Translations under genes and position numbers: made by a program
Notes under the pieces: generated by a model
What the model saw: the letters and a program-made list of their open reading frames with translations, nothing else
What the model was told of the DNA's origin: nothing
The model's database searches: none
Part shown: positions 9,827-17,711 of the stretch, in pieces
How positions within the stretch are numbered: the stretch's first letter is position 1
How the letters are laid out: the number at the start of each line of letters is the position of its first letter
Assembly: GCA_030612685.1 (NCBI GenBank)
Contig: JAUWNK010000001.1
Coordinates: 1-64,000 of the forward strand
Reading direction: 5' to 3'
DNA from: Desulfobacteraceae bacterium
Lineage (GTDB): Bacteria > Desulfobacterota > DSM-4660 > Desulfatiglandales > B25-G16
Length of the DNA stretch: 64,000 bases

Positions 9827-9863
9827 TGTGGTTATTCCCCATGTGCCGAAAAGTTTAAAGACC

Positions 9864-11081
9864 TTAATTCAGGTCTTTTGATAATTCGTGGACGGTCATT
9901 TCAAAGCTATCCTGCCGATTTATCATTTCCGAGGCGGCTTTGGCTTTTTGCCGTATCAGATCATTCAATAGGCATTCCTGGATAGCTGAAGCAAGTTTTT
10001 GGGATGTCAATCTGGACCGCCATATTGGTTTTGGGCCCAGATGGGATTGATACACCTGATGTCCCCAATAATATTGATCAAGGATGTGAGGAACGATGAT
10101 TTGTGGAACGCCGCTGATAGCGCTGGATGCGGTGGTTCCGGCGCCACCGTGGTGGATCACCGCTGCCATATGGGGGAAAAGTCTTAGATGGGGATATCCC
10201 TTAATAAAGAAGATATCATCTGAATTGGAAAACTCAGAGGGCTCATCCCAAAACTTGGCAATAACCACTCGTTTTCCCACTGATCTTACGGCATGGATAA
10301 TCATCGGAACGTTGCTGGCCTGATCCTGTTTTGGCATGCTTCCGAACCCCGCATACACAGGGGGTGGACCAGCGCTTAAGAATGCCTCCAATTCCGGAAG
10401 ATGTCGATCCGGCTGGTCTAAATGCATATACCCGGTTTGAGTAAAGGCGGGCTCAACGTCCTGTGGAACTTTGGCAATGACTTTGTCAGAAGCCACGATG
10501 ACGTGTTGGCCCAAAATATGTAGCCAGGCGTTCTGCACCGGCTTTAATCCGAGTTGCTTGCGCTTCTTGTTAATCAGCCAGGTCAAATTGAACCGGTCGA
10601 ACATCTTTGCAGCTCGCCAGGTCATTCGATTATACCACTTGGGGAGCCCATGATGTTTGCAAGCTAAGAAGGGATGACCGCCAGAAGGCAAAAGCTGTGG
10701 TGTAAATGCGATATACCGGTACTCAATTCCCATGAACTCAGCCACAGTCGATAAAGCAAATACCAGAGATGAACCGACCACTAAATCCGCTCCGGCAATG
10801 ATTTTTGGAAAAATATCAAACTGGGAAATCATCTCTTTACGGACGTAAGAGATAAAGCGAAGAGCGGAACAGAGCGAATGGGCATCTCTCATACCGTCGA
10901 TGAAAGCCGTGACATCGCCCCCCAGGGGATGAAAGGGACATCCTAATTGCTCAGCCCACTCCGCCTTTTCAGGGGGCGCGGCTAAAAGAACATCGTGCCC
11001 AGCCGATCTTAGGGCCAATGAAAGTGCCAGTATCGGCTGAACATCGCCGCGTGAACCAAAGGTTGCAAGAACGATTTTCAT
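9864..11081 (-). CDS. GT1-family glycosyltransferase (UDP-glucosyltransferase-like)
   Basis: Predicted to move a sugar from a nucleotide donor to a lipid or small-molecule acceptor. The GT-B fold is visible: N-terminal MKIVLATFGSRGDVQPILAL typical of sterol/antibiotic glucosyltransferases, an internal YAGFGSMPK strand, and the C-terminal donor-binding signature AAVIHHGGAGTTASSAISG followed by VPHILDQYYWG. At 405 residues it has family length and begins at ATG 11081. It lies 15 bp from the integrase relic and immediately upstream of the small membrane-protein gene on the same strand. The acceptor is not predictable. Confidence 0.85.
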   Translation of the reverse strand: MKIVLATFGSRGDVQPILALSLALRSAGHDVLLAAPPEKAEWAEQLGCPFHPLGGDVTAFIDGMRDAHSLCSALRFISYVRKEMISQFDIFPKIIAGADLVVGSSLVFALSTVAEFMGIEYRYIAFTPQLLPSGGHPFLACKHHGLPKWYNRMTWRAAKMFDRFNLTWLINKKRKQLGLKPVQNAWLHILGQHVIVASDKVIAKVPQDVEPAFTQTGYMHLDQPDRHLPELEAFLSAGPPPVYAGFGSMPKQDQASNVPMIIHAVRSVGKRVVIAKFWDEPSEFSNSDDIFFIKGYPHLRLFPHMAAVIHHGGAGTTASSAISGVPQIIVPHILDQYYWGHQVYQSHLGPKPIWRSRLTSQKLASAIQECLLNDLIRQKAKAASEMINRQDSFEMTVHELSKDLN

Positions 11082-11095
11082 GGATTGCTCTTACT

Positions 11096-11257
11096 TTAAA
11101 CAGATGGTTCTGAAGAAAAGGTATTATTGATGATAGGAATGTTGTTATACGGTCCTTGCCCCCAATATACTCTTTCCATATAAATCGAATAGTGATGAAG
11201 CCGCATCACATCCCGTACTTCACCAAGCAGTTTCCTCTCTTTCTTGGATATTGACAT
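11096..11257 (-). pseudogene. Integron integrase remnant (N-terminal fragment)
   Basis: A 53-codon frame starts at ATG 11257 and stops at 11096. Residues 5-31 (KKERKLLGEVRDVMRL, then HHYSIYMERVY) match the SAM-like N-terminal domain of tyrosine recombinases of the IntI type (typical form LLDQVRDVIRLKHYSIRTEQAYV). Homology stops after about 31 residues; the catalytic domain with the R-H-R-Y tetrad is missing. It is transcribed away from the cassette genes that begin at 11368, the normal geometry of intI relative to attI. The call rests on pattern recognition of the motif; a search with the 53 residues would settle it. Confidence 0.72.
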
Positions 11258-11367
11258 ATGATACTCCCACTGATAATATCAATAGAATGATAACAGGGTA
11301 AGGCGAATCTGCCTGAAAATATACTCAATATTATTATATCAGGGCAAATTTCCTTGTCAATCAATGG
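11258..11367 (+). other. Probable attI region
   Basis: This is the 110 bp between the integrase-fragment start codon and the first cassette boundary. Its right end is the core GTTAGCT (11367-11373), the exact complement of the R'' box AGCTAAC of the first attC (12450-12456), as expected where a cassette has recombined at attI. A TTGTCA (11354) and a TAAGAA (11377) 17 bp apart could be a weak cassette promoter. Flanking integrase-binding sites were not identified. Confidence 0.5.
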
Positions 11368-11397
11368 TTAGCTTCTTAAGAATTAGCGGAACAAGTC

Positions 11398-12483
11398 ATG
11401 AAAAGGCATATTTCTGATGAAAATCAATTCAAGCTTCTTCGAATGCTGGATGATTTCGCTCGTTCTGAAGGGTTAGCGATAAATGATGAAAATACCATTA
11501 GAAAATTTATTAATCGTATATCCACAACTGTTAAAAAACACGGTGATAATCCTGCATTGGTTCATGGGTTCCGTATTGAGTCGATGTTCGCACATATAGC
11601 AGCTGCGCTGGGGGAGTCAAAAATCTTAACTGAGGAAGATGCTGGGGCATTTTTCAGCTTGCATGAAAAAATTAGGCGCCCTGATTTCCGTTTGGTTACT
11701 AGAGGGGGTGAACAGTATTTTATAGAGGTTAAGAATTTTCATCAAAAAGATCCTCTCATGCCATACAAATTGAAAGAAGATTATCTTTCTACTCTTATAG
11801 AATATGCAGAGGCGTTTGGCATTCCCTTAAAAATCGCTCTATACTGGTCCCGGTGGAAATTATGGACATTAATTGACACAAAATACTTCAACAGGGACAA
11901 ATCCGATCTTTTTATCCCATTATTAGACGCTTTGAAACGAAATGAAATGGCCTTATTGGGAGATTGTATGATAGGTACAGTTCCACCTCTATCATTTCGT
12001 GTTTACGCTGACCCACAAAAGCCCCGAGAAGTTGACACAAATGGGAAGGTTCACTTCACAATAGGAAAGGCTGCCATTTACGCCAATGGAGTAGAAATAA
12101 ATGATGAACTTGAGAAACAATTAGCATGGTTCTTTATACTTCATGGAAGATGGAATAAAGTGGATCAGCCCGCAAAAATAGTTAATGGTCACCTTGATTA
12201 CACAGAATTTTCAGTTTCACCCATGGAATGGGATAGGAATCAGGGTTTTGCGATGCTTGGGTCTTTAAGTGAGATGATCAGCTCACAATATAATCTCTTG
12301 ACATCACCAGAAGGGCATATCCGCCAGTTAGCACCAGATCAGCAACCCAATCAATTGAGCGTACTTATACCACACAACTACAAAGGTGGTGTTCTTAAAC
12401 TATGGAGGTTTACACTTCAACCAAATTACGATGATATAAAACAAAGAGAAGCTAACATTCGGCTGCACGAGGACCGCTCGTAA
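11398..12483 (+). CDS. PD-(D/E)XK nuclease-like protein in integron cassette 1
   Basis: An uncharacterised 361-residue protein. A restriction-endonuclease-fold core is suggested by E61 (FRIESMF), P95-D96 (RRPDFRLV) and E110-V-K112 (YFIEVKNF), spaced like the E...PD...ExK motif of that superfamily. A helix and a strand (LKIALYWSRWKLWTLI) follow, then about 220 residues of unknown fold, possibly a specificity or partner domain. The stop codon lies inside the attC (12450-12513), so the last codons (LHEDRS) are attC-encoded, common in cassettes. Neighbouring cassettes encode a TIR protein and a large effector-like protein, so a defence role is inferred, not shown. Confidence 0.65.
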   Translation: MKRHISDENQFKLLRMLDDFARSEGLAINDENTIRKFINRISTTVKKHGDNPALVHGFRIESMFAHIAAALGESKILTEEDAGAFFSLHEKIRRPDFRLVTRGGEQYFIEVKNFHQKDPLMPYKLKEDYLSTLIEYAEAFGIPLKIALYWSRWKLWTLIDTKYFNRDKSDLFIPLLDALKRNEMALLGDCMIGTVPPLSFRVYADPQKPREVDTNGKVHFTIGKAAIYANGVEINDELEKQLAWFFILHGRWNKVDQPAKIVNGHLDYTEFSVSPMEWDRNQGFAMLGSLSEMISSQYNLLTSPEGHIRQLAPDQQPNQLSVLIPHNYKGGVLKLWRFTLQPNYDDIKQREANIRLHEDRS

Positions 12484-12513
12484 ACTCGCGGCCTGTGAGC
12501 CGAGGCGTTATGT
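12450..12513 (+). other. attC recombination site 1
   Basis: A 64-bp imperfect palindrome. R''=AGCTAAC (12450-12456) and R'=GTTATGT (12507-12513). The arm CGGCTGCAC pairs with GTGAGCCG leaving one unpaired G, the extrahelical base typical of attC, and an inner stem AGGACCGC/GCGGCCT closes the hairpin. R'' is perfectly complementary to the start of its own cassette (GTTAGCT at 11367-11373), which defines cassette 1 as 11368-12507. Confidence 0.8.
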
Positions 12514-12539
12514 TTCTAAAAATATCATGAAAAACAATT

Positions 12540-13319
12540 ATGAATAAAAAATGGGATATTTTTATTAGTTACGCATCAGAAGATAAAGAAATAGTTCAAA
12601 AGCTATATTTATTACTTCAGAAACAAGATGTTCAAGTTTGGCTTGATCAAGAAGAACTGAAGGTTGGAGATAGTATTGCTAAAAAAATTAATGAAGGATT
12701 ATTGAATTCTAACTATTTTATTCCATTTATAAGTCCGAGCTATTTAGATAAAAAATGGACTCAATTAGAACTGAATGCAGTCATTGGCTTGGAAAATTCA
12801 GAAGATAAAAATATATTACCTATTTGGCACAACATTTCTTATGGAGTTTTAATAAAAAAGAATCCATTAATTGCTGATAAGTATGCGTTGAAAACTGAAG
12901 ATGGAATAGAAACAATAAGCAAAGCAATTATTAATCATATCAAAGTAAAATCAGCTTCAAATTTTCAACTAACAATTCTTTTGCCGTACTACTTGGATAG
13001 ATCATTTAAAGATTTATTAATTGCCATGAACTACAATGTTTTATGGGCAAATAATCGCAATGATCTCATTAAATTAGCAATGAATAATGATTTTGATATT
13101 GCATTAGAATGGCAGCATGGTCCGGATGATTTTCCCATTAAAGACATATTAAATTTTATTAATAAAGATTTACCTGTTTTACTTTGTTTAAATTGGAACA
13201 ACACAGTTATAGAAAATTACAAAACTAAAGGATATGTTGATTATTTAAATGTCCCGTGGAGCTTAAATGAATTTAATTTAAAAATAAATAAATATATTAA
13301 AAACAAAAAGAATACATAA
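12540..13319 (+). CDS. TIR-domain protein with C-terminal receiver-like domain (cassette 2)
   Basis: Residues 5-135 form a TIR domain: box 1 WDIFISYASEDK, VWLDQEELKVGDS, and W73-x3-E77 (KKWTQLELNAV), where E77 fits the catalytic glutamate of NAD-cleaving TIRs. Residues 140-255 look like a second alpha/beta domain resembling a response-regulator receiver (DIALEWQHG, then PVLLCLN, then VPWSLNEFNLKI). The usual phospho-acceptor aspartate is not evident, so it may be a pseudo-receiver. The gene is visibly more AT-rich than the chromosome around it, as expected for a cassette. Its TAA lies in the R'' box of the second attC. Bacterial TIR proteins often act in antiphage defence through NAD depletion; that role here is inference. 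Confidence 0.8.
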   Translation: MNKKWDIFISYASEDKEIVQKLYLLLQKQDVQVWLDQEELKVGDSIAKKINEGLLNSNYFIPFISPSYLDKKWTQLELNAVIGLENSEDKNILPIWHNISYGVLIKKNPLIADKYALKTEDGIETISKAIINHIKVKSASNFQLTILLPYYLDRSFKDLLIAMNYNVLWANNRNDLIKLAMNNDFDIALEWQHGPDDFPIKDILNFINKDLPVLLCLNWNNTVIENYKTKGYVDYLNVPWSLNEFNLKINKYIKNKKNT

Positions 13320-13507
13320 TCGGGTAAGGGGAAGATTTTAACTCCCCCTCCCCACACCACTCCCGATAAATCGGGATCTACACAGGGCGGTTCACAGAGC
13401 TCACCGGGCCGCGCTGAGGCTTCCCTGCCTGAGGCAGACAGGCTTCAGACCCTCCCTCACAGAAACGCCCCCCGACAAGTTCGGGATCTTCGACATGCCG
13501 GGCGTAC
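13319..13507 (-). mobile_element. Internally deleted group II intron (IIC-attC type) remnant
   Basis: Read on the minus strand, the insert begins GTACGCCCGGC (compare the group II start GUGYG) right after a TTGT exon. It ends with a domain V-like part (GTGAACCGCCC...GGTGTGG), a domain VI-like hairpin (GGGGGAGTTAAAATCTTCCCC with a candidate bulged A) and TTACCCGAT. Orientation opposite to the cassettes and insertion at TTGT|T in the bottom strand of attC match group IIC-attC introns. The reverse-transcriptase gene and most RNA domains are gone. A 17-nt palindrome is inserted at 13424-13440. Confidence 0.68.
13424..13440 (-). repeat. 17-nt mobile-looking palindrome, copy in the intron remnant
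   Basis: CCTGCCTGAGGCAGACA is flanked on both sides by GGCTTC (13418-13423 and 13441-13446), like an insertion with target duplication. Its complement TGTCTGCCTCAGGCAGG matches 16 of 17 bases of the insert at 17739-17755. Confidence 0.7.
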
Positions 13508-13629
13508 ACAAGGCGCTGCACTGGATGGCTATTCCGCTACGCTTCATAGCCACCAGTGAGCTTGGTTATGTTTCAAATGAGACTGGTAGATTAAATAATA
13601 ATACGTATTGATTATAAGTTTAAATAGTT

Positions 13630-16600
13630 ATGAAGTGGATTGATACTTTAGATATAAGAAATTGGGCAAATCGCAGAGACTGTCAAGAGACCCTTCCTCA
13701 GTTAGTAAGAAAACTAATTAGGGCAACATCAAATTCTATTAAAAGTATAAAATTTTCTTCAGGAGATAATATTTTAATAGGTGGTTGGGACGGAATTCTT
13801 GAAGCTACAGAGGAAACCGAATATCTACCATCTGGCATTTCGGTTTGGGAATTTGGGGCAAATAAAAACCCCAAGGGCAAAGCTGATGATGATTACGCAA
13901 AGCGAAGTGAAAGCCCTCTTGGCTTTAATTCTTCTGATTCAACATTTGTTTTTGTAACTCCACGCTTATGGACAAAAAGCAATGAATGGATTGAAGAAAA
14001 AAAGAAAGCCAATATTTGGAAGGATATTAAGGTAATTGATGCACAATTACTTGAAGAATGGCTTGAAATTGCACCAACGGTATCTGCATGGTTAGCAATA
14101 AAACACTTAGGTAAATATCCTTCAGAAGGAATACAATCAACTGAAGACTTTTGGGAAGAATGGTCAAACGGCCCACAGATTAAATTAAACTCACAATTAT
14201 TGATAAGTGGAAGAAAGAAAGATGCGGATACATTATTTGAGTTTACTTCGATACCATCTATTACAGCAGTACAAGGAGCCTCACGAGAAGAAGCATTAGC
14301 ATTTATTATCTCATGTTTCAAAAATGATCCCTCTAAAGAAGAAGATTTTTTCGCCAGAAGTCTTATAGTTGATAACCCTGAAACATTCCGCCAGCTATCT
14401 GTTCATGACAATCCATTAATCCTTATACCAAGATTTGATGATACAGGAATAATTAACCGAGCGATTACAAAAGGGCATACTGTAATTTCGCCCATAGGTG
14501 CAGATTCAACAGATAACTGGAGCAACAAAATCATTCTTTCAAAATTTGATAGGGATTCTTTTGTTGAAGCATTGGTCGAATCAGGTATTACAAAAGAACT
14601 TGCTGAAAAGTACTCTAAAGAATCGGCAAGAAACATTACGATTTTAAGGAGACAGCTTGAGTTCGTAAGAAATCTACCCGATTGGGCTAAAGCAGATAAT
14701 GTTAGAGAAATCATCCCTGCTTTAATTGTTGGCAGATGGGATGAAGATTATGAGAATGACAAGGAAATTATTTCTCGTTTTGCTGGTGAGTCTTATGAAG
14801 AATATTCACAAAAACTGAAAGGATGGCTTTACACACCAGATTCACCAATTGTACAAATTGGTAGTAATTGGCGACTTACATCTCCTTTAGATTCTTGGGT
14901 AAATGCATCTCGATATTTGACAAAGAACGATTTTGAACTACTCCGCACATCTTTTCTTGAAATACTGAACGAAATAAATCCAGCTTTTGACCTAAAAGTT
15001 GAAGAAAGGTATATGGCTTCAATTCATGGAAAAACAAGACAATATTCTGGGTGGATTCGTGAAGGAATAGTTCAATCTCTGATATTAGTATCTATTTTTG
15101 GTGAAGAATTAAAACTTGATTTACCTTTAAATGGTCAGGTTTGGGTTGATAGAATTATTGCGGAATTATTAGATACAGATGATCCTTCATTATGGAAGTC
15201 TATTGAAGGTAAATTGCCTTTGATAGCTGAAGCTTCACCTACAGAGTTTCTAAATGCTGTAGAGAAATATTTAGCTATCGATAATTCACCAATAATAGCT
15301 TTGTTTGATGAAGAACCTGGAATTCTTACACCAACCAGTTATCATACAGGATTATTATGGGCTCTAGAAAATATTGCATGGCTACCCGATTATTTATCAA
15401 GAGCAGCCCTAATTTTATCAAGGCTTTCAGTAATTGACCCCGGTGGAAAATTAGCAAATAGGCCAATAAACAGCTTAACGGAAATTTTTAAACCCTGGTA
15501 TTATCAAACACTTGCCAACTTTGAAGAAAGACTTGATGTTTTAAAATTAATATCCCAAAGGGAAAAAGAAATTGCATGGACATTATTATGTCGTCTGTTA
15601 CCCCACTCCCATGAAATTGGACATCCAACACACAAAATGAGATGGCGGATATTTAATCAAAGCTTAGAGAGGCCAATTACATATAAAGAAATTTGGGATA
15701 CTCACACTGCTGTTGTCGAAATATTATTATCAATTTTTAACAACAGTGAAACTGAACTTTCTCAGTTGATTGATGAATCTGTTAATTTAAGCCCTAATGA
15801 TAGAGACAAGGTTTTGTCATTTATAGAATATAGCTTAGAAAAGGTTGCCCAAGCCAATTATGCTACATGGCATACTTTAAGAAAATTATTATCGAAACAT
15901 CGCTCGTATCCTGATGCAGAGTGGTCACTTTCCGAATCGGAATTAACCCGTTATGAGAAACTTTATTGGGCATTACAGCCTAAAGACGAAATAAACAAAT
16001 CAATTTGGATGTTTGATGATTATAGACCGGATTTCCCAGAAGGTTTTGTGTATAAAAAAGTGTCTCATGATGAGCAACAAGAAATGATAAATGAAAGACG
16101 AAAAGAAGGGCTTAAAAATATTTACTCAAACTTCGGTATTGCTAAAATCAAAGAGTTAATTTCCTCAGTAAAGCAGCCATGGATATTTGGTGATACATTG
16201 GCATATATCATCATAGATGAATTTGAAGTTCTTTCTTTGTGTGATTTCCTCAATAATGAGAGTGATGAATTAAGATTTGTTCACGGCTTCATTTTTAGAA
16301 AATCAATACTTGAAGGAATTAATTGGGTATTTGGCTTGTATGAAAAACTGAAACAGAAAGATTTAAACAAAAAGTCATTGGCTCAACTATTTATTCCGCT
16401 TGATCAGAATAAGGACCTGTGGGATTTTATAGATTCAACAGATATTTCAATTAGAGAGGATTATTGGTTAAATGTTCATCCACATTTTTACCATATCAGT
16501 CCAGATGAAAAGGTAATTGGTCTTAAATACCTTATAGAGTATAAAAGATACTATAGTGCAATTGATATTTGTTCTGACTTTGGTAAAGAAATACCTTCAC

Positions 16601-17406
16601 ATTTGATCGTTGAGATTCTGGAAAAGGCTGCAACAGAGCGGGCTAGTGAAAATATTAGTATTGATGGCTATGATGTAAATATACTATTTGAAACTCTTGA
16701 TGAGAGGGAGGATATAGAGCCTCAAAATCTTATTAAGCTGGAATGGTTATATCTTTCTATCTTAGCATCTTATGGTAATAAAAGAAGCCCCAAATTATTA
16801 CACAGTGAACTCTCTAAAAGTCCTGAATTCTTCATCGAAGTATTAAAGTGGGTTTACAAGCCAGATAATGATGAATTGGTTGAAACTGATAGTAAAGAAT
16901 TGTCAGATGAACAAATTATAAATATGGCGAAGCAAGCATATGACTTATTACATACTTGGAAACAAATCCCTGGTGTTGATGAATCAGGTAAAATTGATTT
17001 TGAATTTTTAAACGATTGGGTAAATAAAGTAAGGGAATTAGCTGGTGAATGTGGTCGCATTGAGGTTGCGGACATGCACATCGGACAAGTATTAGCTCAG
17101 TATCCTAAAAAAGATAATAATTGGCCTTCAGATGAAATTTGTACCATAATTGAAAGCATCAATACAGATAGTATTAAAAATAATTTTGCATGTGCAGTTT
17201 TTAACCAAAGAGGCACTGTTACCAAATCACCATTTGAAGGTGGTGACCAGGAAAGGAAACTTGCTGAATATTTTAATGACCTTGCTACAAATCATAAAAA
17301 CAAATTCCCCAGTGTTGCTTCTGTGTTAGAAAAGCTTTCAAAATCTTATGAACAGGATGCAAAAAGAGAAGATGAAAGAGCTGAAAAACGTGAATTGGAA
17401 TATTGA
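13630..17406 (+). CDS. Large uncharacterised protein, candidate defence effector (cassette 3)
   Basis: 1258 residues, no family I can name. N-terminal region (1-100): D54 (GGWDGILEA), a P-x-G-x-S-x-W-E segment with E74 (LPSGISVWEFG), K84 and DDDYAKR, resembling a PD-(D/E)XK-type nuclease core. Residues about 185-360 look like an NTPase-type alpha/beta domain whose nucleotide loop is degenerate (AVQGASREEALAF, no GxxxxGK[ST]), followed by ILIPRFDD and helices. The remaining 850 residues are almost all helical and may form a long superhelix; the tail is highly charged (KREDERAEKRELEY). The plan nuclease - degenerate STAND-like core - helical sensor recalls antiphage effectors such as Avs, but homology is not shown. 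It starts 59 bp after the attC2 core, so it belongs to the array. Confidence 0.75.
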   Translation: MKWIDTLDIRNWANRRDCQETLPQLVRKLIRATSNSIKSIKFSSGDNILIGGWDGILEATEETEYLPSGISVWEFGANKNPKGKADDDYAKRSESPLGFNSSDSTFVFVTPRLWTKSNEWIEEKKKANIWKDIKVIDAQLLEEWLEIAPTVSAWLAIKHLGKYPSEGIQSTEDFWEEWSNGPQIKLNSQLLISGRKKDADTLFEFTSIPSITAVQGASREEALAFIISCFKNDPSKEEDFFARSLIVDNPETFRQLSVHDNPLILIPRFDDTGIINRAITKGHTVISPIGADSTDNWSNKIILSKFDRDSFVEALVESGITKELAEKYSKESARNITILRRQLEFVRNLPDWAKADNVREIIPALIVGRWDEDYENDKEIISRFAGESYEEYSQKLKGWLYTPDSPIVQIGSNWRLTSPLDSWVNASRYLTKNDFELLRTSFLEILNEINPAFDLKVEERYMASIHGKTRQYSGWIREGIVQSLILVSIFGEELKLDLPLNGQVWVDRIIAELLDTDDPSLWKSIEGKLPLIAEASPTEFLNAVEKYLAIDNSPIIALFDEEPGILTPTSYHTGLLWALENIAWLPDYLSRAALILSRLSVIDPGGKLANRPINSLTEIFKPWYYQTLANFEERLDVLKLISQREKEIAWTLLCRLLPHSHEIGHPTHKMRWRIFNQSLERPITYKEIWDTHTAVVEILLSIFNNSETELSQLIDESVNLSPNDRDKVLSFIEYSLEKVAQANYATWHTLRKLLSKHRSYPDAEWSLSESELTRYEKLYWALQPKDEINKSIWMFDDYRPDFPEGFVYKKVSHDEQQEMINERRKEGLKNIYSNFGIAKIKELISSVKQPWIFGDTLAYIIIDEFEVLSLCDFLNNESDELRFVHGFIFRKSILEGINWVFGLYEKLKQKDLNKKSLAQLFIPLDQNKDLWDFIDSTDISIREDYWLNVHPHFYHISPDEKVIGLKYLIEYKRYYSAIDICSDFGKEIPSHLIVEILEKAATERASENISIDGYDVNILFETLDEREDIEPQNLIKLEWLYLSILASYGNKRSPKLLHSELSKSPEFFIEVLKWVYKPDNDELVETDSKELSDEQIINMAKQAYDLLHTWKQIPGVDESGKIDFEFLNDWVNKVRELAGECGRIEVADMHIGQVLAQYPKKDNNWPSDEICTIIESINTDSIKNNFACAVFNQRGTVTKSPFEGGDQERKLAEYFNDLATNHKNKFPSVASVLEKLSKSYEQDAKREDERAEKRELEY

Positions 17407-17575
17407 GGTGAATTCACCCCAATTAGATACAAAATGTAATCCCATATATAACGTTGGCAGAATAATCAAAGCCTTAATAAAGGGGCATCTGCTTCCACGG
17501 GTAATCCAATGACACCGGGTACGATGATTTTCAGGAAACCTGAGCACGAAAACCATTTGCTGGAGGATTCATGCC
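17407..17575. other. Decayed 3' end of the cassette region
   Basis: No gene seen. The sequence ATATAACGTTGGC (17446-17458) differs by one base from the R'' (ACATAAC) expected for cassette 3, but no matching L''/L' arms were found, so the last attC is either lost or too decayed to call. Confidence 0.4.
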
Positions 17576-17698
17576 ATGACATATCTGGCTGAGACTAGGA
17601 ACATGGCCCTTTTCTGCGACTTCGAGAACATCGCTTTGGGCGTAAAGGGGGACGTCATTAAACAACTAAATATCTATACAAAAGGCAAGTTGTTATGA
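17576..17698 (+). pseudogene. NYN-domain protein fragment (N-terminal)
   Basis: A 40-codon frame with a GGAGG ribosome binding site at about 17562. Residues 9-23 (NMALFCDFENIALGV) match the first strand of LabA/NYN-type nuclease domains, with the metal-binding DFEN motif. After that the sequence no longer resembles the family and stops at 17698. A truncated gene relic; the first 25 residues are the only recognisable part. Confidence 0.55.
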
Positions 17699-17711
17699 TA
17701 ACTAAGGAATC

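Larger units (their letters stand above)
13314..13571 (+). other. attC recombination site 2, split by an intron remnant
   Basis: The 5' half of R'' is ACATA (13314-13318); the rest (AC then AAGGCGCTGCACTGG) resumes at 13508. Joining the two gives R''=ACATAAC, the perfect complement of R'=GTTATGT (13565-13571) and of the cassette 2 start (GTTATGT at 12507). The arm GCTGCACTGG pairs with CCAGTGAGC leaving one extrahelical G, and an inner stem GGATGGCTAT/ATAGCCACC closes it. Cassette 2 is therefore 12508-13565 including the 189-bp insert. Confidence 0.75.

Noticed and set aside
17446-17459. attC for cassette 3
   Set aside because: Only an R''-like ATATAAC was found (one mismatch to the expected ACATAAC), and no hairpin arms or R' box were convincing.
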